A DNA stretch of 64,000 nt from Quercus robur (taxonomy: Eukaryota; Streptophyta; Magnoliopsida; Fagales; Fagaceae): NCBI RefSeq assembly GCF_932294415.1, contig NC_065536.1, forward strand, positions 59,359,354 through 59,423,353. The letters are read 5' to 3'. The notes beneath the pieces are model-generated. The model was not told where the DNA came from. It was given only the letters and a program-made list of their open reading frames with translations, and ran no database searches. This document shows positions 1 to 12,654 of the stretch, one piece after another. Position 1 is the stretch's first letter, and every line of letters starts with the position of its first letter. The translations under genes and the position numbers were made by a program.

Positions 1-179
1 CTGGTTGTTGTTGTTGTTGATGATGATGATGATGGGGGAGAAATTTAATATATTATTTTTATGTGTTGTAAATATTATTTTAATGTATAGAATTGAAGAA
101 TAAAACATTTGATAAATGAGATATTGTAAAATGATATGATAAAATAATAAAGTAGGCTTTTGGTGTGTCAAAATGACAT

Positions 180-415
180 TTTTTATAAGACAGCAGCTAC
201 GGATGCTCTAACTCTACTGTTAGTTTGCTCGCCAATAATGATTCCTCAAATGTTGTTGATGATTGCAGGACCTTACTAAACCAAATTCCCCACGAAAGAT
301 CAATCATTCGTTTAGAGAAGCCAACTCTTGTATTGATTTTCTTTGCATGGATGGTTGTCCACAAGACTTCCTTATTTTGAATAATACTCCTACGGAGTTA
401 GCTTTTGATGCATGA
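180..415 (+). pseudogene. LINE 3' end: decayed RNase H-like tail
   Basis: Degenerate remnant of the C-terminal RNase H domain carried by many plant non-LTR (L1-type) retrotransposons. From 329 a clean frame runs for 28 codons to a TGA at 413-415 and ends in TELAFDA. Upstream pieces resembling NNDSSNV, DDCRTL and QIPHE lie in other frames, so at least two frameshifts separate them. The copy at 38497-38867 shows the same motifs (NDNSSNW, DDCRILA, QIPHKK), which supports the assignment. The rest of the LINE is not in the window. Domain assignment is by eye. Confidence 0.5.
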
Positions 416-1454
416 CTTTACTAGTCTATGATGTAACACAATTTGTATAGATACTGCCTCTATGACAGGCTAGTTTTCTTACATATATAATATCCCTATT
501 ACCCCCCCTCCCCAAAAAAAGACCATGCAAAATTGCAAATTTCAGACCAATTCTATAATAATAATAATGAAAATTTGTAAGTTAATTGATAATATTATGG
601 TTAATCAGTTTGTTGGAAATGTGATAGAGTGTGGGTTTAGAGATAATTGAATGAGTGTATTGGAGGTTAGAATTCCTTACCAACAATTTAGAAATGAATG
701 GTGTACATGTACCCCAAATTAGGGTATTTTCCATTTAAAACTTCTGAATGATAATTATATTGAAATGATGTATTTCAGTGAAATGTATTATAAAAATGCT
801 TTATGACAGAATGTATGTTATATATTTATTTATATAAATATATATATATTAATTGTGTTTGGTTACTTTGCTATTATGCTAATATTTTTATTAAAAAAGG
901 AATTATGTAAAATGAAATTGATTTTGATTACCTAGAATGTAGTTTTTTATATATTAAATAATGATTTATTCTAAAAACATTATACAATTTTTTTTAATAA
1001 ATAATAACCATAACAAAAAATATTCAAGAAAATATTTCCTCCAATTTTAATCCGGATATAAGACATGACATTTAAAACATCCAAAGATCATAAAAGATCA
1101 ATGTAAATTACACATAATCAAATAAAATGGCACCCATCTCACATTTGGCTAAAGATTAAAGGGAATTTAAGACTTCTAAATGGGACGAGATCTTATCTTG
1201 AGATGCCTTACAAACTTAAGTCTAATATATTTACCATCTTTATTTAAAATTTTAAATAGAACTACCCAAAAATAATTTTTAGATATGTCGAAAATTGAAA
1301 TATAAAATATTGTAAAAAATGTACCAGTTCAATCACTCTATAGTCTTTAGTTGCCAATGTCTAGTCCAGCCTCTCTCGAATCTCCGTTACACCTCGTCTC
1401 TAATTGTCCCATCACCCATGTATATACTTGTGAACCCCATGTCAAATTCACACA
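416..1454. other. AT-rich intergenic DNA
   Basis: No coding potential seen. It holds a possible LINE 3' terminus (C-run then A-run near 500-520), an AT microsatellite-like stretch near 815-850 and many short A/T runs. Confidence 0.6.
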
Positions 1455-1527
1455 ACCAAACTCATGCATTATTATTTTTTTTATTTTTTATTTTTTTTGT
1501 TTTTTAAGAAGACCAAACTCATGCATT
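1455..1527 (-). repeat. Oligo(T) insertion flanked by 16-bp direct repeats
   Basis: The 16-mer ACCAAACTCATGCATT occurs at 1455-1470 and again at 1512-1527. The 41 bp between (1471-1511) are almost pure T broken by a few A/G, meaning a poly(A)-like tract on the minus strand. This is what a retroposition event that inserted essentially only a tail would leave. Local slippage is the alternative. Confidence 0.55.
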
Positions 1528-1696
1528 TGATGTTCAGGTTTGGCCAATTGACCCAACTTCTCATGTTTTAAAACTATTTTGTTGAAATCTCGACAACAGA
1601 CCCACGACAAGTTTTAGTTTACCATATTTCTCATCGATTAATTGTTTCCACATGGCCATAAAAACTAGTCATTCGATATTGTCTTCTTTCTTTACC

Positions 1697-1749
1697 AACA
1701 TCAATCATCGCTTAAAAAAAAAAAAAAAAAAAAAAAACATCAATCATCG
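1697..1749 (+). repeat. Oligo(A) insertion flanked by 14-bp direct repeats
   Basis: AACATCAATCATCG is found at 1697-1710 and 1736-1749, bracketing CTT followed by an uninterrupted A-run (1711-1735). The structure matches the T-rich insertion about 200 bp upstream but in the opposite orientation. Confidence 0.55.
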
Positions 1750-3400
1750 AATCCACACGATGCTTAAGAGTAGCTCATCACAGTTGGACGCATTGTGTTG
1801 TTCCATTATCCATATCAAAGCCAAACCACCCAATGACTTTTTTTTGTGAACCACTAAAATATTTTGAAAACCAAGGCTTGCCATTCTTTGATGTTCCAAT
1901 CGTGTTTGACTTAGAAACTTTACCATAGAGCTCTCTTTTTTCTCTTCATTTTGTAGCCCAAACCCTTCTACATTTGCTTTTGTTTAAATAGGCCTAGGTC
2001 GAAAACTTGGGCTAGTACAGGCTCATTGCTCATTCGGGCCCAAAGTTTCTATTTTTTGAGTGTGGGCTTCTGATCACCCTCTTCCATGTGCCTAGAGGCT
2101 CATCTAAATTGAGCCTATGTTTTACCTCATTTATTTAGGCCACTAGTTGGACCTAATTAGTCAGTTGACCATTTTTCAATCCACTCATTTTTAGTAATTA
2201 CAAAATTTAGTTATAAAATTTATTGTAACCTAAAACTATAACATCACTCAATAAAATAAAAATTATTATATATTTTGAAAATCTAATCGTTGAATAGTAT
2301 TTTATTTACATTCTTAATACACATGTCAAATTTTATATTAATCGAATATTATTTACCATATGATCTATAAGTTTATATTTTACATATAATTTTAAGCTAT
2401 AAAAACTTGTAATTTAAACAATTTATTAATTAAATAACTATTGATCTTTTAATTTTCTAGAAACTTTGCAAGCATGGTGGATATAAAAAGAAGATGTAAT
2501 TTAATGGTAGATTTGTCAAAATTCACCTACAATAAAAAGATATTGACTAAGATTGTAGCTAAACTTTGTCTTTCGAGTAATGCTAAAGGCACAAACTATT
2601 TTACATTTTATATTTTGAATGTGATATTTTCCTTCCTTATCTATCTCCCTTCAATGCATATTTCCTATATTTCCTATTTGAACACCATATACTAGGATTA
2701 GGATCCTTTTGGGCAAAATATATACCTCGTATTTCTTAGCTTTGTTTCCCCATGTGATTTGAGATTGATGAAAGTCAAGTTTGTTAACAATTGGTTTCTT
2801 GTGTTTCGATACAAACCTTGGGGCAAGTGTAGCTGAGAGTCCTCCTTCCTCCACCGCACTCCTTACTTCTGACAATGCTATCTCCGGTCACCTTGCCGCT
2901 CACCATTCACACCGACCTAGGTTGTCTTCATTTGGGTGTCATGGCTCACAACCACGTCCCACTACTGCCACTCTTCAGTTTCAACCATTATTTTTTCTGG
3001 CTTCTCGTTTGTAATAGACAATTGGGCAGACATTTGTATTGAAAGTACACCCAAAACCAAAAGGGAAGGGTGCCTTTGAAGAGGATCTTATTTCACCAGT
3101 ATATATATATATGTGGGGGCGTTTTTTAGATTTTTTATTCTCATGAGTTGGTCCCGCCAATTCCATCGTCGGATACATCTACCTCTTCCACCACTCCAAT
3201 TGTCTATCAAATGATATTTGGTTGATTTCATAATATTCAGAATCGGCTGAATGCTAGAGCTGGAAATGTGGTCGCCTAAGGCCCCAAGTAAAAAAAAAAG
3301 ACCTCCAAATTTTAATTAATAGGATTATTTATAATCAATAAATAAAATAATATTTTTTTACCAGATGAAAAACAAATAAAAAAGAGAGAAAAATACAACG
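1750..3400. other. Intergenic DNA, no gene recognised
   Basis: Short open frames here have no recognisable domains and are not credible genes. Around 2781-3014 there is a locally GC-richer, Ser/Pro/His-coding stretch on the plus strand, but no splice context or family was recognised. The stretch near 2270-2400 resembles generic AT-rich transposon sequence. Confidence 0.5.
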
Positions 3401-3556
3401 TGCACAATATTTTTCACAACACTTTTACAACTAATGTTAAGTAGTAGGTTATTATTGATGGCAAAAAAATAATAATTATAGTGATATTTTCAAATAGAAA
3501 ACAAAAAACAACTTAAAACCTAGGATTTATTGTAAAAAATAGTATGAATATTGCAC
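3401..3556. mobile_element. MITE, fold-back family A (copy 1)
   Basis: The left end TGCACAATATTTTTCACAAC is mirrored by a right end with TTGTAAAAAATAG...AATATTGCA, so the two ends can pair into a hairpin. The interior is AT-rich and non-coding. Similar arms occur at 29481-29640 and 43101-43250. Confidence 0.45.
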
Positions 3557-4317
3557 TTCTAAATAGTAATAATAATAATAATAATAAGAGTTGAGTTAGC
3601 AAACTTTTACTAGTTCTCATCTAAGTTTACCACTAACACCATTTTTTTACTTACCACTATCAATCTGCCACATCAACAAGTATGAAAAACTTTGTCAAAC
3701 TTTTTCTGTCTATAAAATTTCTAAAAAAAGAAAAAATTCTACGTAGTTTATATTAATTAGTAGTAATTTTGCATCTAATACAAGATAATCAATTTTCGCC
3801 TTGAGCCCCCAAATGCATCAAGCTGCCCCTAATAATATTATGTCACATACACTTTTGAGGCCTTAGAATTTACATGTTATTATTCTAATGTATTTTCTTA
3901 TTAAATTTCAATTATGTTCTATAATTAAATCATTCATTAGAATATTTATGTTTTTTCTTATTAAAAAATATATATATATATATATCCTACATTAGAATCT
4001 CAACACATCATATTTTCTGTAATTGGTAGAATATATAGTTCTATATACAAACACAAGCATAATAAATGCTTAATGCTAAACTATATAATTCCATATGCAA
4101 AAACAATCATAATTTATAATTTTCATAATTAAAAAAAATCAAAATATTTTAAACTTTCCCCATTTATTGTCTGGGTTGCTAACTAGTTGATAATCAATAT
4201 CAAAGTTGAAAGTTGTCAACTCAATTCCAATGGTTGTTTTGGTTTATCCATTAGAATTGAATATTTCGAAATTAGTATATATTCTGATGTACCATTTTGG
4301 GATGAGTTCAAGCTACA
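3557..4317. other. AT-rich intergenic DNA with microsatellites
   Basis: Contains an (AAT)n run near 3565-3590 and an (AT)n run near 3968-3985. No gene seen. Confidence 0.6.
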
Positions 4318-4319
4318 CT

Positions 4320-4560
4320 TAGTGTAATTCGTATAACTCTTAAGAAATTACACATTTTTTATACCGTAGATTTCTAATAGATCTAACACCCAATGAGGTC
4401 TATGGAAAGTAATAAATGAGGATAGAAAAAAAAAAAAAACCGTTATTAATTAGGTAAATAAGGTGGAAAGCAATAATCATTTAATACTATTTTTCCTACC
4501 GTTTGATCTATTAGAAATCTATGGTACAAAAAAAGTGTAACTCCATAAGAGTTACACCTA
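4320..4560. mobile_element. Short inverted-repeat element (MITE-like)
   Basis: The left arm (about 4320-4388, containing GTGTAATTCGTATAACTCTT and TAGATTTCTAATAGATC) is inverted as a right arm at about 4500-4557 (GATCTATTAGAAATCTA and AGAGTTACAC). Each arm is itself partly palindromic. Non-coding. No target duplication could be fixed. Confidence 0.45.
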
Positions 4561-5774
4561 TTTTAAGCTGTAGATTTCTAAAAAATCAAACAGTTAAAAG
4601 ATATGTGCAAAGCATTCAATGCGGTGGTAGCAGCTTTCTTCCCAGATATTTCTTAATTCTCTATTGACTCACCTCTCTTTGAAGCTTATCCTCCCAAGCC
4701 TGGTTGCCCACTGCCCAGTACTTGATAGGTAGTCAGACTTTAGGCTTCCACTCTGTTGGTTGAGGAAGGGTAGCTCCTCGGACAACGTCACCTGCTTATT
4801 ATGACCAGACCTCTTTCTCGACCCAACAATCTACTTGTCTTCACCAATACTTGTCCGTCCTTAGGCTCTTTGAAGTTCTCGGGTGCGGCCCACAACCCAA
4901 TATCCTTATCTGGGCCTTTCATCCCTACAATACTCAAATCCAATTTCTATTGGTGGTGTTTCCATTGGTGCTTGAATGGATATTCTCCAGTAAGCTAGAT
5001 GATGAAAAGACTTGGTGAAGTTGGTTGCTAACTGGAGTTTGAAGGGCTCAAGTACACAGGAAGAAATAGAATTGGAGGGTTTATGTTTATTTTAGTGGAG
5101 ATTTCCGATGAGTTGTCGGGGGAGAGGTTTTTACGCTCGGTGCTCGAGTTTTCCACTTCCTAAACATGTTTTGGTGTTTAGTGTGGTTTGCTTGCTTTTA
5201 CCTCTATTTCCTTTACACTACTATATTGCCATGCTTTGTATAGTGTAGCTTGTTTTGTTTGGAAATTGGTTAAGTCATTTACACTTGGACTAATATGTTT
5301 AGTTTAGTTTAGTTTAAAATTGATAAAACCGTAAAAAGTTTGCTTTAAATATTTTAAATACTTGCTAGGGATAATATAGCACATTTCATAATATATATAT
5401 ATTTATTTTATTTATTTTTATTTTTTTGAGAAAGTAATATATATATTTATATAACTTTGAGTTTTTCATGTTACAAATACAATAGTTTAAGCTTCGCCCC
5501 TCAAACAACATTTCCCGGTTCTACACTTGTAGAGGTGTTACCTTAACAATATTTTAATTTTTTTTTACATTAAATCCTAAGTAGTTAGGTGTTATAATAT
5601 TTTGAACATTAAATTTTTTTCACATACATTTACTCACTAAAAAAAAAATCGTAAAACGACGACAATGACCTCGTCCCAACAAAATGCATTATCCAAACAC
5701 AATAATTATTCGAACATATATATATATATAGCCACGAATGTACATCCAAAATCCCTGAAGATATCTCTCCCGCC
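4561..5774. other. Intergenic DNA upstream of ISE2, possible LTR remnant
   Basis: About 4640-4929 is GC-richer than its surroundings and ends ATCCCTACA, resembling the end of the solo LTR at 28146-28861. It could be a truncated LTR, but no 5' end or target duplication was found. The last 100 bp carry an (AT)n tract at 5715-5731, about 45-60 bp before the ISE2 start codon, which could serve as its TATA region. Confidence 0.3.
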
Positions 5775-8627
5775 ATGAACACTCTCTCCAGTCTCTCACT
5801 CTCACACTATTCCTCACTTTCCATTCTCACCTCCTCAACTCTCTACAAAACCACTCTCTTTCCCCAAACCTCCATTTCTTCGCAAACCTTAGGGTTTTGT
5901 TTTCCCAAATCACTTCGCACACCAAATTCACCTCGATTCAAAGCCTCATACGACTCTCCGGGTTCACTCTACCCCATAGGAGCTCAACTCTCTGACGATG
6001 AGGAAGAGGAGGAGGAGGAAGAAGAAGAAGACGAAGACGACGATGATGACGACGTGGCTGCCGATGAATACGACGTCGTTTCCGGCGAAGTATCGGACGG
6101 AGTTGAAGTCGAAGTCGAGCTGAGCGACGACGAAATCGGCGGAGCTTCGATCGCCGTAGAAACGGAGGTGCTTACTCGGCACGAGGAATTCAAGTGGCAG
6201 AGAGTGGAAAGGCTTTGCAACGAAGTGAAATTGTTCGGCGAAGATATAATCGACGTTGATGAGCTCGCTTCGATTCACGATTTTCGCATCGATAAATTCC
6301 AGGTCCATTTCCATTTCCATTTCCAATTCAAAATTCTCAAATCTCAAACAAAACCTAAAGTTTCAGTTATTCTGGTAATTTGAGATTTGATATATATATT
6401 TCTTTCAGCGATTGGCAGTACAAGCATTCTTGAGAGGCTCATCGGTGGTGGTTTCTGCGCCGACGAGTAGCGGAAAGACTTTGATTGCCGAGGCGGCTGC
6501 GGTGGCGACGGTCGCGAGGGGAAGGAGAATCTTCTACACTACTCCGCTCAAGGCATTATCCAATCAAAAGTTTCGCGAATTTCGGTATAGAAGTTCATTT
6601 TTTCATGTTAATTAAAATGGAAGGAACTGAAAATTTTGGCAATGTACTTTAATGGCATTGTGTTAATAAGTATGATTTTGGTGTCTTAGTGAGACTTTTG
6701 GAGATAGCAATGTCGGCCTTCTTACGGGGGATTCTGCGGTGAATAAAGATGCTCAGGTGTTGATTATGACCACGGAGATTTTGCGCAATATGTTGTATCA
6801 GAGGTAAAGTATATGTAGTATTTGAACTCTGATCATAGCATATTATGTGAATTACTTAGTGAAAACGATAGAAATGGATTCGGAATGTATGAATGATGTG
6901 ATGTAATGTAATGCTGAAATATGAATACATTACTTGATATTTAGTGTGTAATTGTGGGTTCTAGGTAACTAACTGCTATAGGAAAAAATGTTATGGTTTT
7001 TGCATACCATATGCTAGTTGGATTTATGAATACAGAGATTTTATGCAATATGTTATATCAGAGGTAAATTATATGTAGTATTCGGACTCTGATCATAGAA
7101 GCCCATGGGAATTACTGAACACGGCATAAATTGGATTTCGAGTGTTTGAATTGTGTGAATAATGCTGAAATACGGATACATTATTTAATTTTAAGTGGAT
7201 AATCGTGGGTTTCAGTTAGCTTAACTGCTATAGAATAAAATGTTATGGTTTGTTTTCGTTATCTAGATTTATGAGCTCCATTAATTAGTTATTCATCGGT
7301 AAAGTTGATTGTTGAAATCGAGGGTGGTGGTTTACTATGTCTTCACGTGCAGTGTTGGAATAATTTCTTCTGATAGTGGACTTTTCCATGTTGATGTGAT
7401 TGTTTTGGATGAAGTTCATTATCTGAGTGACATATCTCGGGGTACGGTGTGGGAAGAGATAGTAAGTACAATTTTTTGCCCTCCCAAGATCTCATTTATT
7501 GTCAAAATTTGGTTTTCACATTTTATCGTCATACAATGTAATCATATATTTCAGGTTATATATTGCCCAAAAGAAGTTCAACTTATATGCTTGTCAGCAA
7601 CAGTTGCAAATCCAGACGAGCTTGCTGGTTGGATTGGTCAGGTATTGTTATCTATGAGCTGACCTAGGCTTAATGTTTCGGATTTTGTGGGATCGTAATG
7701 ATGATTTGTTGATACACGTTAGCTGCTATAATTCCTTTGGAGAGTTGTCTCATTATCAATGCTATGGTGAGACCAGGTGGCAAATGTTGAGATAGCAAGA
7801 TGGAAGCATCAAATCTGTTTCCAACGGTTTTATTTTATTATTATTGTTTTTCTTTGGGATAAGTCAATAGTTAGAAGAGGGGGGATTTGAACCCTAGACA
7901 TTTCCTTTGAAAACACAAGGAAGTACCAATTGAGCTACAAGGCTCTTCGTGGCATCCTACAATTTTTTATTTACTGCTTAGAATCAAGCATGGCATTTGT
8001 TTAATAAGAAATTCTTGGTGGTTTTTTCTTGTGGTGAGGGAATGTTGGGAACATTTTAAGATACCATCTAATGTTAAAAACAAAATGAAATGGCCTTGTC
8101 CAGCAGTTTGATATGCTCCTTTTCTTCATTTGAAAAAAAAAAAGACAAGACAATGTTACCCAAATCACACCTGATAATAGCCATGAGAATATTATTCGTG
8201 CATTAGGCAATGATTTCTTGTGATTTGATCTTAAAATATGGGCTAAAGACCCATAATGCATGATGCGGCTCATATTTGTCAGTAAAATAAATAAACACAA
8301 CGAAGGAATTTTGAGTTAGCAATGCCATTATTCATATTTTCCCTCTTTTGTTTCCGCACGCACACAATCATATATTAGTTATCTGTATCTTTGTCAAAGG
8401 ATTGCAATTTTAAAACCTATAGATTACAATCACAAGATAATCACCACTGCTTTTTCTGTGAAGTAGGCAGCTCGAATTTTGATGTATTGAGAAAAATATT
8501 TCTGATCTTAGACCCAAGATCTTTAAAATTGTCTTCTATATTCCTTGTTGGTTGATGGCTTGTCATTGCTTGCCGTTAGTGCCCTCACTCAATTATTGGT
8601 TGACTCCGGCATCAGCAAATTGTCATT

Positions 8628-8667
<40 letters not shown>

Positions 8668-11600
8668 GATAAGAAACTGTCATTACATATTGATTTACCT
8701 ATTGGGCTTGTGTTCTCAGAAAAGCTTAATACATAAGTTATTAACTTTCTTTCTCTTCTGCTTGTTTACTGATGCCGGCATTGGTTTCTGAATTATCTTG
8801 GGATGAGTGATGTATAGACTTGTGAGAGGATCAAATTTTTCTAATTTCATCCTGTTTCCAGATTCACGGCAAAACAGAGTTGGTAACATCATCAAAGCGT
8901 CCAGTTCCATTGACTTGGCATTTCTCTATGAAGACCTCTTTGTTACCTCTTCTGGATGAGAAAGGAACTCGAATGAATAGGTATTTTTGTTTTTAATAAT
9001 CCTCTATCACTCTATTAATGTTCTAACTTATAGTTTTCCTCTAGATGAATACAAGAGTAGGGATGTCTTTAACTCCTTTATTTTATCTTCTTATGTAATT
9101 ACTTGGGGGCTCTGTGTTGCACAGACTAGTTGGTATTTTTTTGTTAGACTAGTTGCTTTGGTTTCTTATTTTCTTTTCTAAATAGCATGTTTCAACCAAA
9201 TACGGTAATACTTGTACTGATATCACTGACTATATTTTGCCAATGGTTATTCAGTTAAACATTCATGATGAAAGTGTGAGGTTTGGTTCAAATTTACCAT
9301 AAATATATGGTATTCTATATGAAGGATATTGTCTTTGTTTTTCCTTTCTTAATAATTTATGTCATCCCCTCGCTACTTCCCTCCCTTCAACCTATTCTTT
9401 GAACTGTAGTGGGGACTTACTATTTCCAATCATTTTCATTTTCTTTCTTCTAAATTGGAACAGGAAGCTGTCACTCAATTATCTACAACTTAATGCGTCA
9501 GGAGTTAAATCTTACAAGGATGATGGGTCTAGAAGAAGAAATTCAAAAAAGCGTGGAAGTGATATGAGCTATGACAGTTCTGATATCACATCTGGACAGC
9601 CTCCTCTTTCAAAGAATGACATAAATAATATTAGGCGTTCACAAGTATGGGCTCATTGCATGAGTTCTCTGACATATATGTGTGTGTTCGTAGGAATTTA
9701 ATTTGTATGGGTTTATAGTATATTGTCATTATCTACCTGACTTGTAAATTTCCTAAATTAATTTTCAGGTTCCTCAAGTTATTGACACATTATTTCAGCT
9801 TAAGGCAAGGGACATGCTGCCAGCAATTTGGTTTATTTTTAGCAGGAAAGGATGTGATGCAGCTGTTCAGTATGTTGAAGATTGCAAGCTCTTAGATGAG
9901 TGTGAGATGAGTGAGGTTGAACTAGCCTTGAAGAGGTTCCGCATTAAGTATCCTGATGCTGTCAGGGAGACTGCTGTAAAAGGACTGCTGCAAGGGGTTG
10001 CTGCACATCATGCCGGCTGTCTACCATTGTGGAAATCATTCATAGAAGAACTGTTTCAGCGAGGACTTGTGAAGGTTGTCTTTGCTACAGAAACGCTTGC
10101 TGCTGGAATCAATATGCCTGCTAGGACAGCTGTTATTTCATCCCTCAGCAAGAGAAGTGATAGTGGGCGAATCCAATTACGCCCAAATGAACTACTTCAA
10201 ATGGCAGGGCGTGCTGGACGTAGAGGCACTGATGAAAGGGGTCATGTAGTGCTTATTCAGACTCCTAATGAAGGTGCTGAAGAGTGCTGCAAGCTTCTAT
10301 TTTCTGGAATCGAACCTCTTGTTTCGCAGTTTACTGCTTCGTATGGTATGGTGCTGAATCTTCTGGCAGGTGCAAAAATTATTGGCAGATCAAATGAATC
10401 AGATGGCATGAAAGCAATACAAGAAGGACGTACTTTGGAAGAAGCTAGGAAGTTAGTTGAGCAAAGTTTTGGAAACTATGTTGGCAGCAATGTTATGCTT
10501 GCTGCAAAAGAGGAGCTTACTAGAATAGAGAAAGAGATAGCGATGCTGACTTTAGAAGTTAGTGATGACGCCATAGATAGAAAAAGCAGGAAGCTTTTAT
10601 CAGAGGCAGCGTATAAGGAGATTGCAGATCTACAGGAAGAATTGAGGGCAGAAAAACGTCTTCGGACAGAACTGCGAAAAAGTATGGAATTGCAGAGAAT
10701 TTCTGCTCTGAAACCTCTTCTAAAGGAGTTTGAAAATGGAAACCTACCTTTTTTGTGCCTGCAATATAAAGATTCCGAAGGAGTTGAGCACTCTCTCCCT
10801 GCTGTTTATTTGGGGAAGGTTGACTCGCTTGATGGTTCAAAACTTAAGAACATGGTTTCTGCTGATGATTCTTTTGCACTAAACGTTGTTAAAACAGATT
10901 CAAATGTTAATGATTGTCAAGTGAACCTAGATGTTGAACCATCGTATTATGTGGCCCTTGGTTCAGATAACACATGGTATGTATTTACAGAAAAATGGAT
11001 TAAAACAATTTACAGGACAGGCTTTCCTAACGTTGCCCTAGCTCAAGGGGATGCTTTGCCTCGGGAAATTATGAGGATGCTTCTCGATAAGGAGGAAATG
11101 AAGTGGGAGAAGCTTACTGGTTCTGAACTTGGCTGTTTATGGCGGATGGAGGGATCTCTAGAGACATGGTCTTGGAGTTTAAATGTGCCAGTTTTGAGTA
11201 GTCTTTCTGAAAGTGATGAGCTGTTACAAATGTCAGAACCGTACTATGATGCTGTAGAACGTTATAAGGAACAAAGAAATAAAGTTGCACGTTTGAAGAA
11301 AAAGATAGCACGTTCAAAAGGCTTTAAAGAATATAAGAAAATCATAGACATGACCAAGTTTACTGAGGAAAAGATTAAACGCTTGAAGACTAGATCAAAA
11401 CGTTTGACTAATCGAATAGAGCAGATTGAACCATCTGGTTGGAAGGAGTTTGTGCAGATCAGCAATGTAATACATGAAACAAGGACGCTGGATATCAATA
11501 CACACGTAATATTTCCTCTTGGTGAAACTGCAGCTGCAATTCGAGGAGAAAATGAACTTTGGCTAGCAATGGTTCTCCGAAATAAAATCCTGCTAAACCT

Positions 11601-12024
11601 AAAGCCTGCACAACTTGCCGCTGTTTGTGCAAGTTTGGTTTCTGAAGGTATTAAAGTTCGTCCTTGGAAAAATAACAGCTATATATATGAACCTTCCACA
11701 ACTGTAATCAATGTAATCAACTTCTTGGATGAGCAAAGAAACTCCCTTTTGCAACTTCAAGAAAAACATGGGGTAAATATTTCATGCTGTCTGGATAGCC
11801 AATTTTCAGGTATGGTTGAAGCCTGGGCATCTGGGCTGACTTGGAGGGAAATGATGATGGATTGTGCAATGGATGAAGGAGATCTAGCACGCCTCTTACG
11901 ACGGACTATTGATATATTAGCTCAGATTCCTAAATTGCCTGATATCGATACACTGCTGCAAAGCAATGCAAGGGCAGCATCCAATGTCATGGATCGTCCA
12001 CCAATCAGTGAGCTGGCTGGATAA
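5775..12024 (+). CDS. ISE2: DExH-box ATP-dependent RNA helicase DExH15, chloroplastic (ISE2)
   Basis: Exons: 5775-6302, 6409-6584, 6690-6803, 7353-7461, 7555-7641, 8862-8980, 9464-9644, 9769-12024. All introns are GT-AG and all phases agree, giving 1189 aa. The start is the first ATG of a Ser/Thr-rich chloroplast transit-like leader (residues about 1-60), followed by an acidic run of D/E at 74-93. Helicase motifs in order: APTSSGKT (193-200, Walker A), [15 protein letters not shown] (292-295), LSAT, and [10 protein letters not shown] from 582. A DSHCT-type C-terminal domain fills roughly the last 150 residues. The family is the Ski2/Mtr4-like helicase that in Arabidopsis acts in chloroplast RNA processing and whose loss changes plasmodesmal traffic; length (about 1170 aa there) and the C-terminal sequence agree. 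The last exon is unusually long (2256 bp), while the helicase core is cut into seven small exons. The gene is convergent with the SIN3-like gene. Confidence 0.95.
6770..7260 (+). repeat. Diverged tandem duplication of exon 3 tail and intron in ISE2
   Basis: The 3' end of exon 3, its splice donor and about 230 bp of intron (from about 6777) recur from about 7036, within intron 3. Both copies hold GAGATTTT.TGCAATATGTT-like sequence, TATCAGAGGTAAA and, further on, AACTGCTATAG and AAATGTTATGGTTT. The first copy is the functional one because its splice phase joins to exon 4. The second has its own intact-looking GT donor but no matching upstream acceptor was identified. Confidence 0.8.
7820..7960 (-). 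mobile_element. tRNA-derived SINE in ISE2 intron 5
   Basis: Read on the minus strand, the right part holds a pol III A box TAGCTCAATTGG and, about 40 bp on, a B box GGTTCAAATCC, as in a tRNA gene. It is followed by an A-rich tail (the TTATTATTATTG-type sequence near 7830-7850 on the plus strand). It cannot be folded as an intact tRNA, so it is read as a SINE head. Target duplications were not found and the borders are approximate. Confidence 0.6.
8624..8668. repeat. (CA)n(TA)n microsatellite in ISE2 intron 5
   Basis: A run of alternating CA followed directly by alternating TA. It is probably length-variable between individuals. Confidence 0.9.
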
Positions 12025-12654
12025 TGTCCTAATGCCGCTAAACAGTATTGGTAAAATTTGCACAATTTTTTCCTATAGGATCAAAACTTTTCTAAAGCAT
12101 TTGTAGATCTATTTAATGAATTCAATTCAACTTTTGGTGCCCTGAACCTGCTTCACTTATATGTGACATGTGGTTCATGTTACACATGTACTACCAGCAA
12201 AAGGCCCATTTATACTGAATGTTTGATTCCCAGTAAAGGGAAGCCTTCGACACTGAATTTTGTACCCATCAACCCCAAAAGGAATGTTGGCTACACAAAT
12301 GCAACTACTCAGATATACACCACTGCCAGGGTTGTGCATTGTTTGCTACTTGCTAATATTTAAAGGCCAGGTAAATTTTAAACTCAGTTAAAATACAGAA
12401 ATCTGTGTTGTTCTTAGATGCTTTTGAGTTTCACTTCTTGAATCTAACTTTTTAGTGCAATGATACTGTCACACTTGTCAAATGTTTTGTCAGTGCAATT
12501 TTTATTTTTATTTTCTGATATATGGAAGTGGTCCTTTGGCCAGACTATTCCCAAATGCTGTCAGCTGAAGATGCAAGCTTACTTGCTACTTGTTAGTGAA
12601 AGGGGACATTTCAAGGCAGCCATTTTTGATGATACAGTTATTAGTGTCTCTACT
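12025..12654 (+). other. ISE2 3' flank / probable 3' UTR
   Basis: No coding domain seen. The region directly after the ISE2 stop is the expected 3' UTR. No clear AATAAA could be assigned with confidence. Confidence 0.4.

Noticed and set aside
5984..6347. Long minus-strand frames opposite ISE2 exon 1
   Set aside because: They are mirror frames of the acidic D/E repeat (poly-Ser and poly-Val/Phe products) with no domain.
7875..7950. tRNA gene on the minus strand
   Set aside because: A and B boxes are present but no complete cloverleaf with acceptor stem could be formed, and an A-rich tail follows. Read as SINE.
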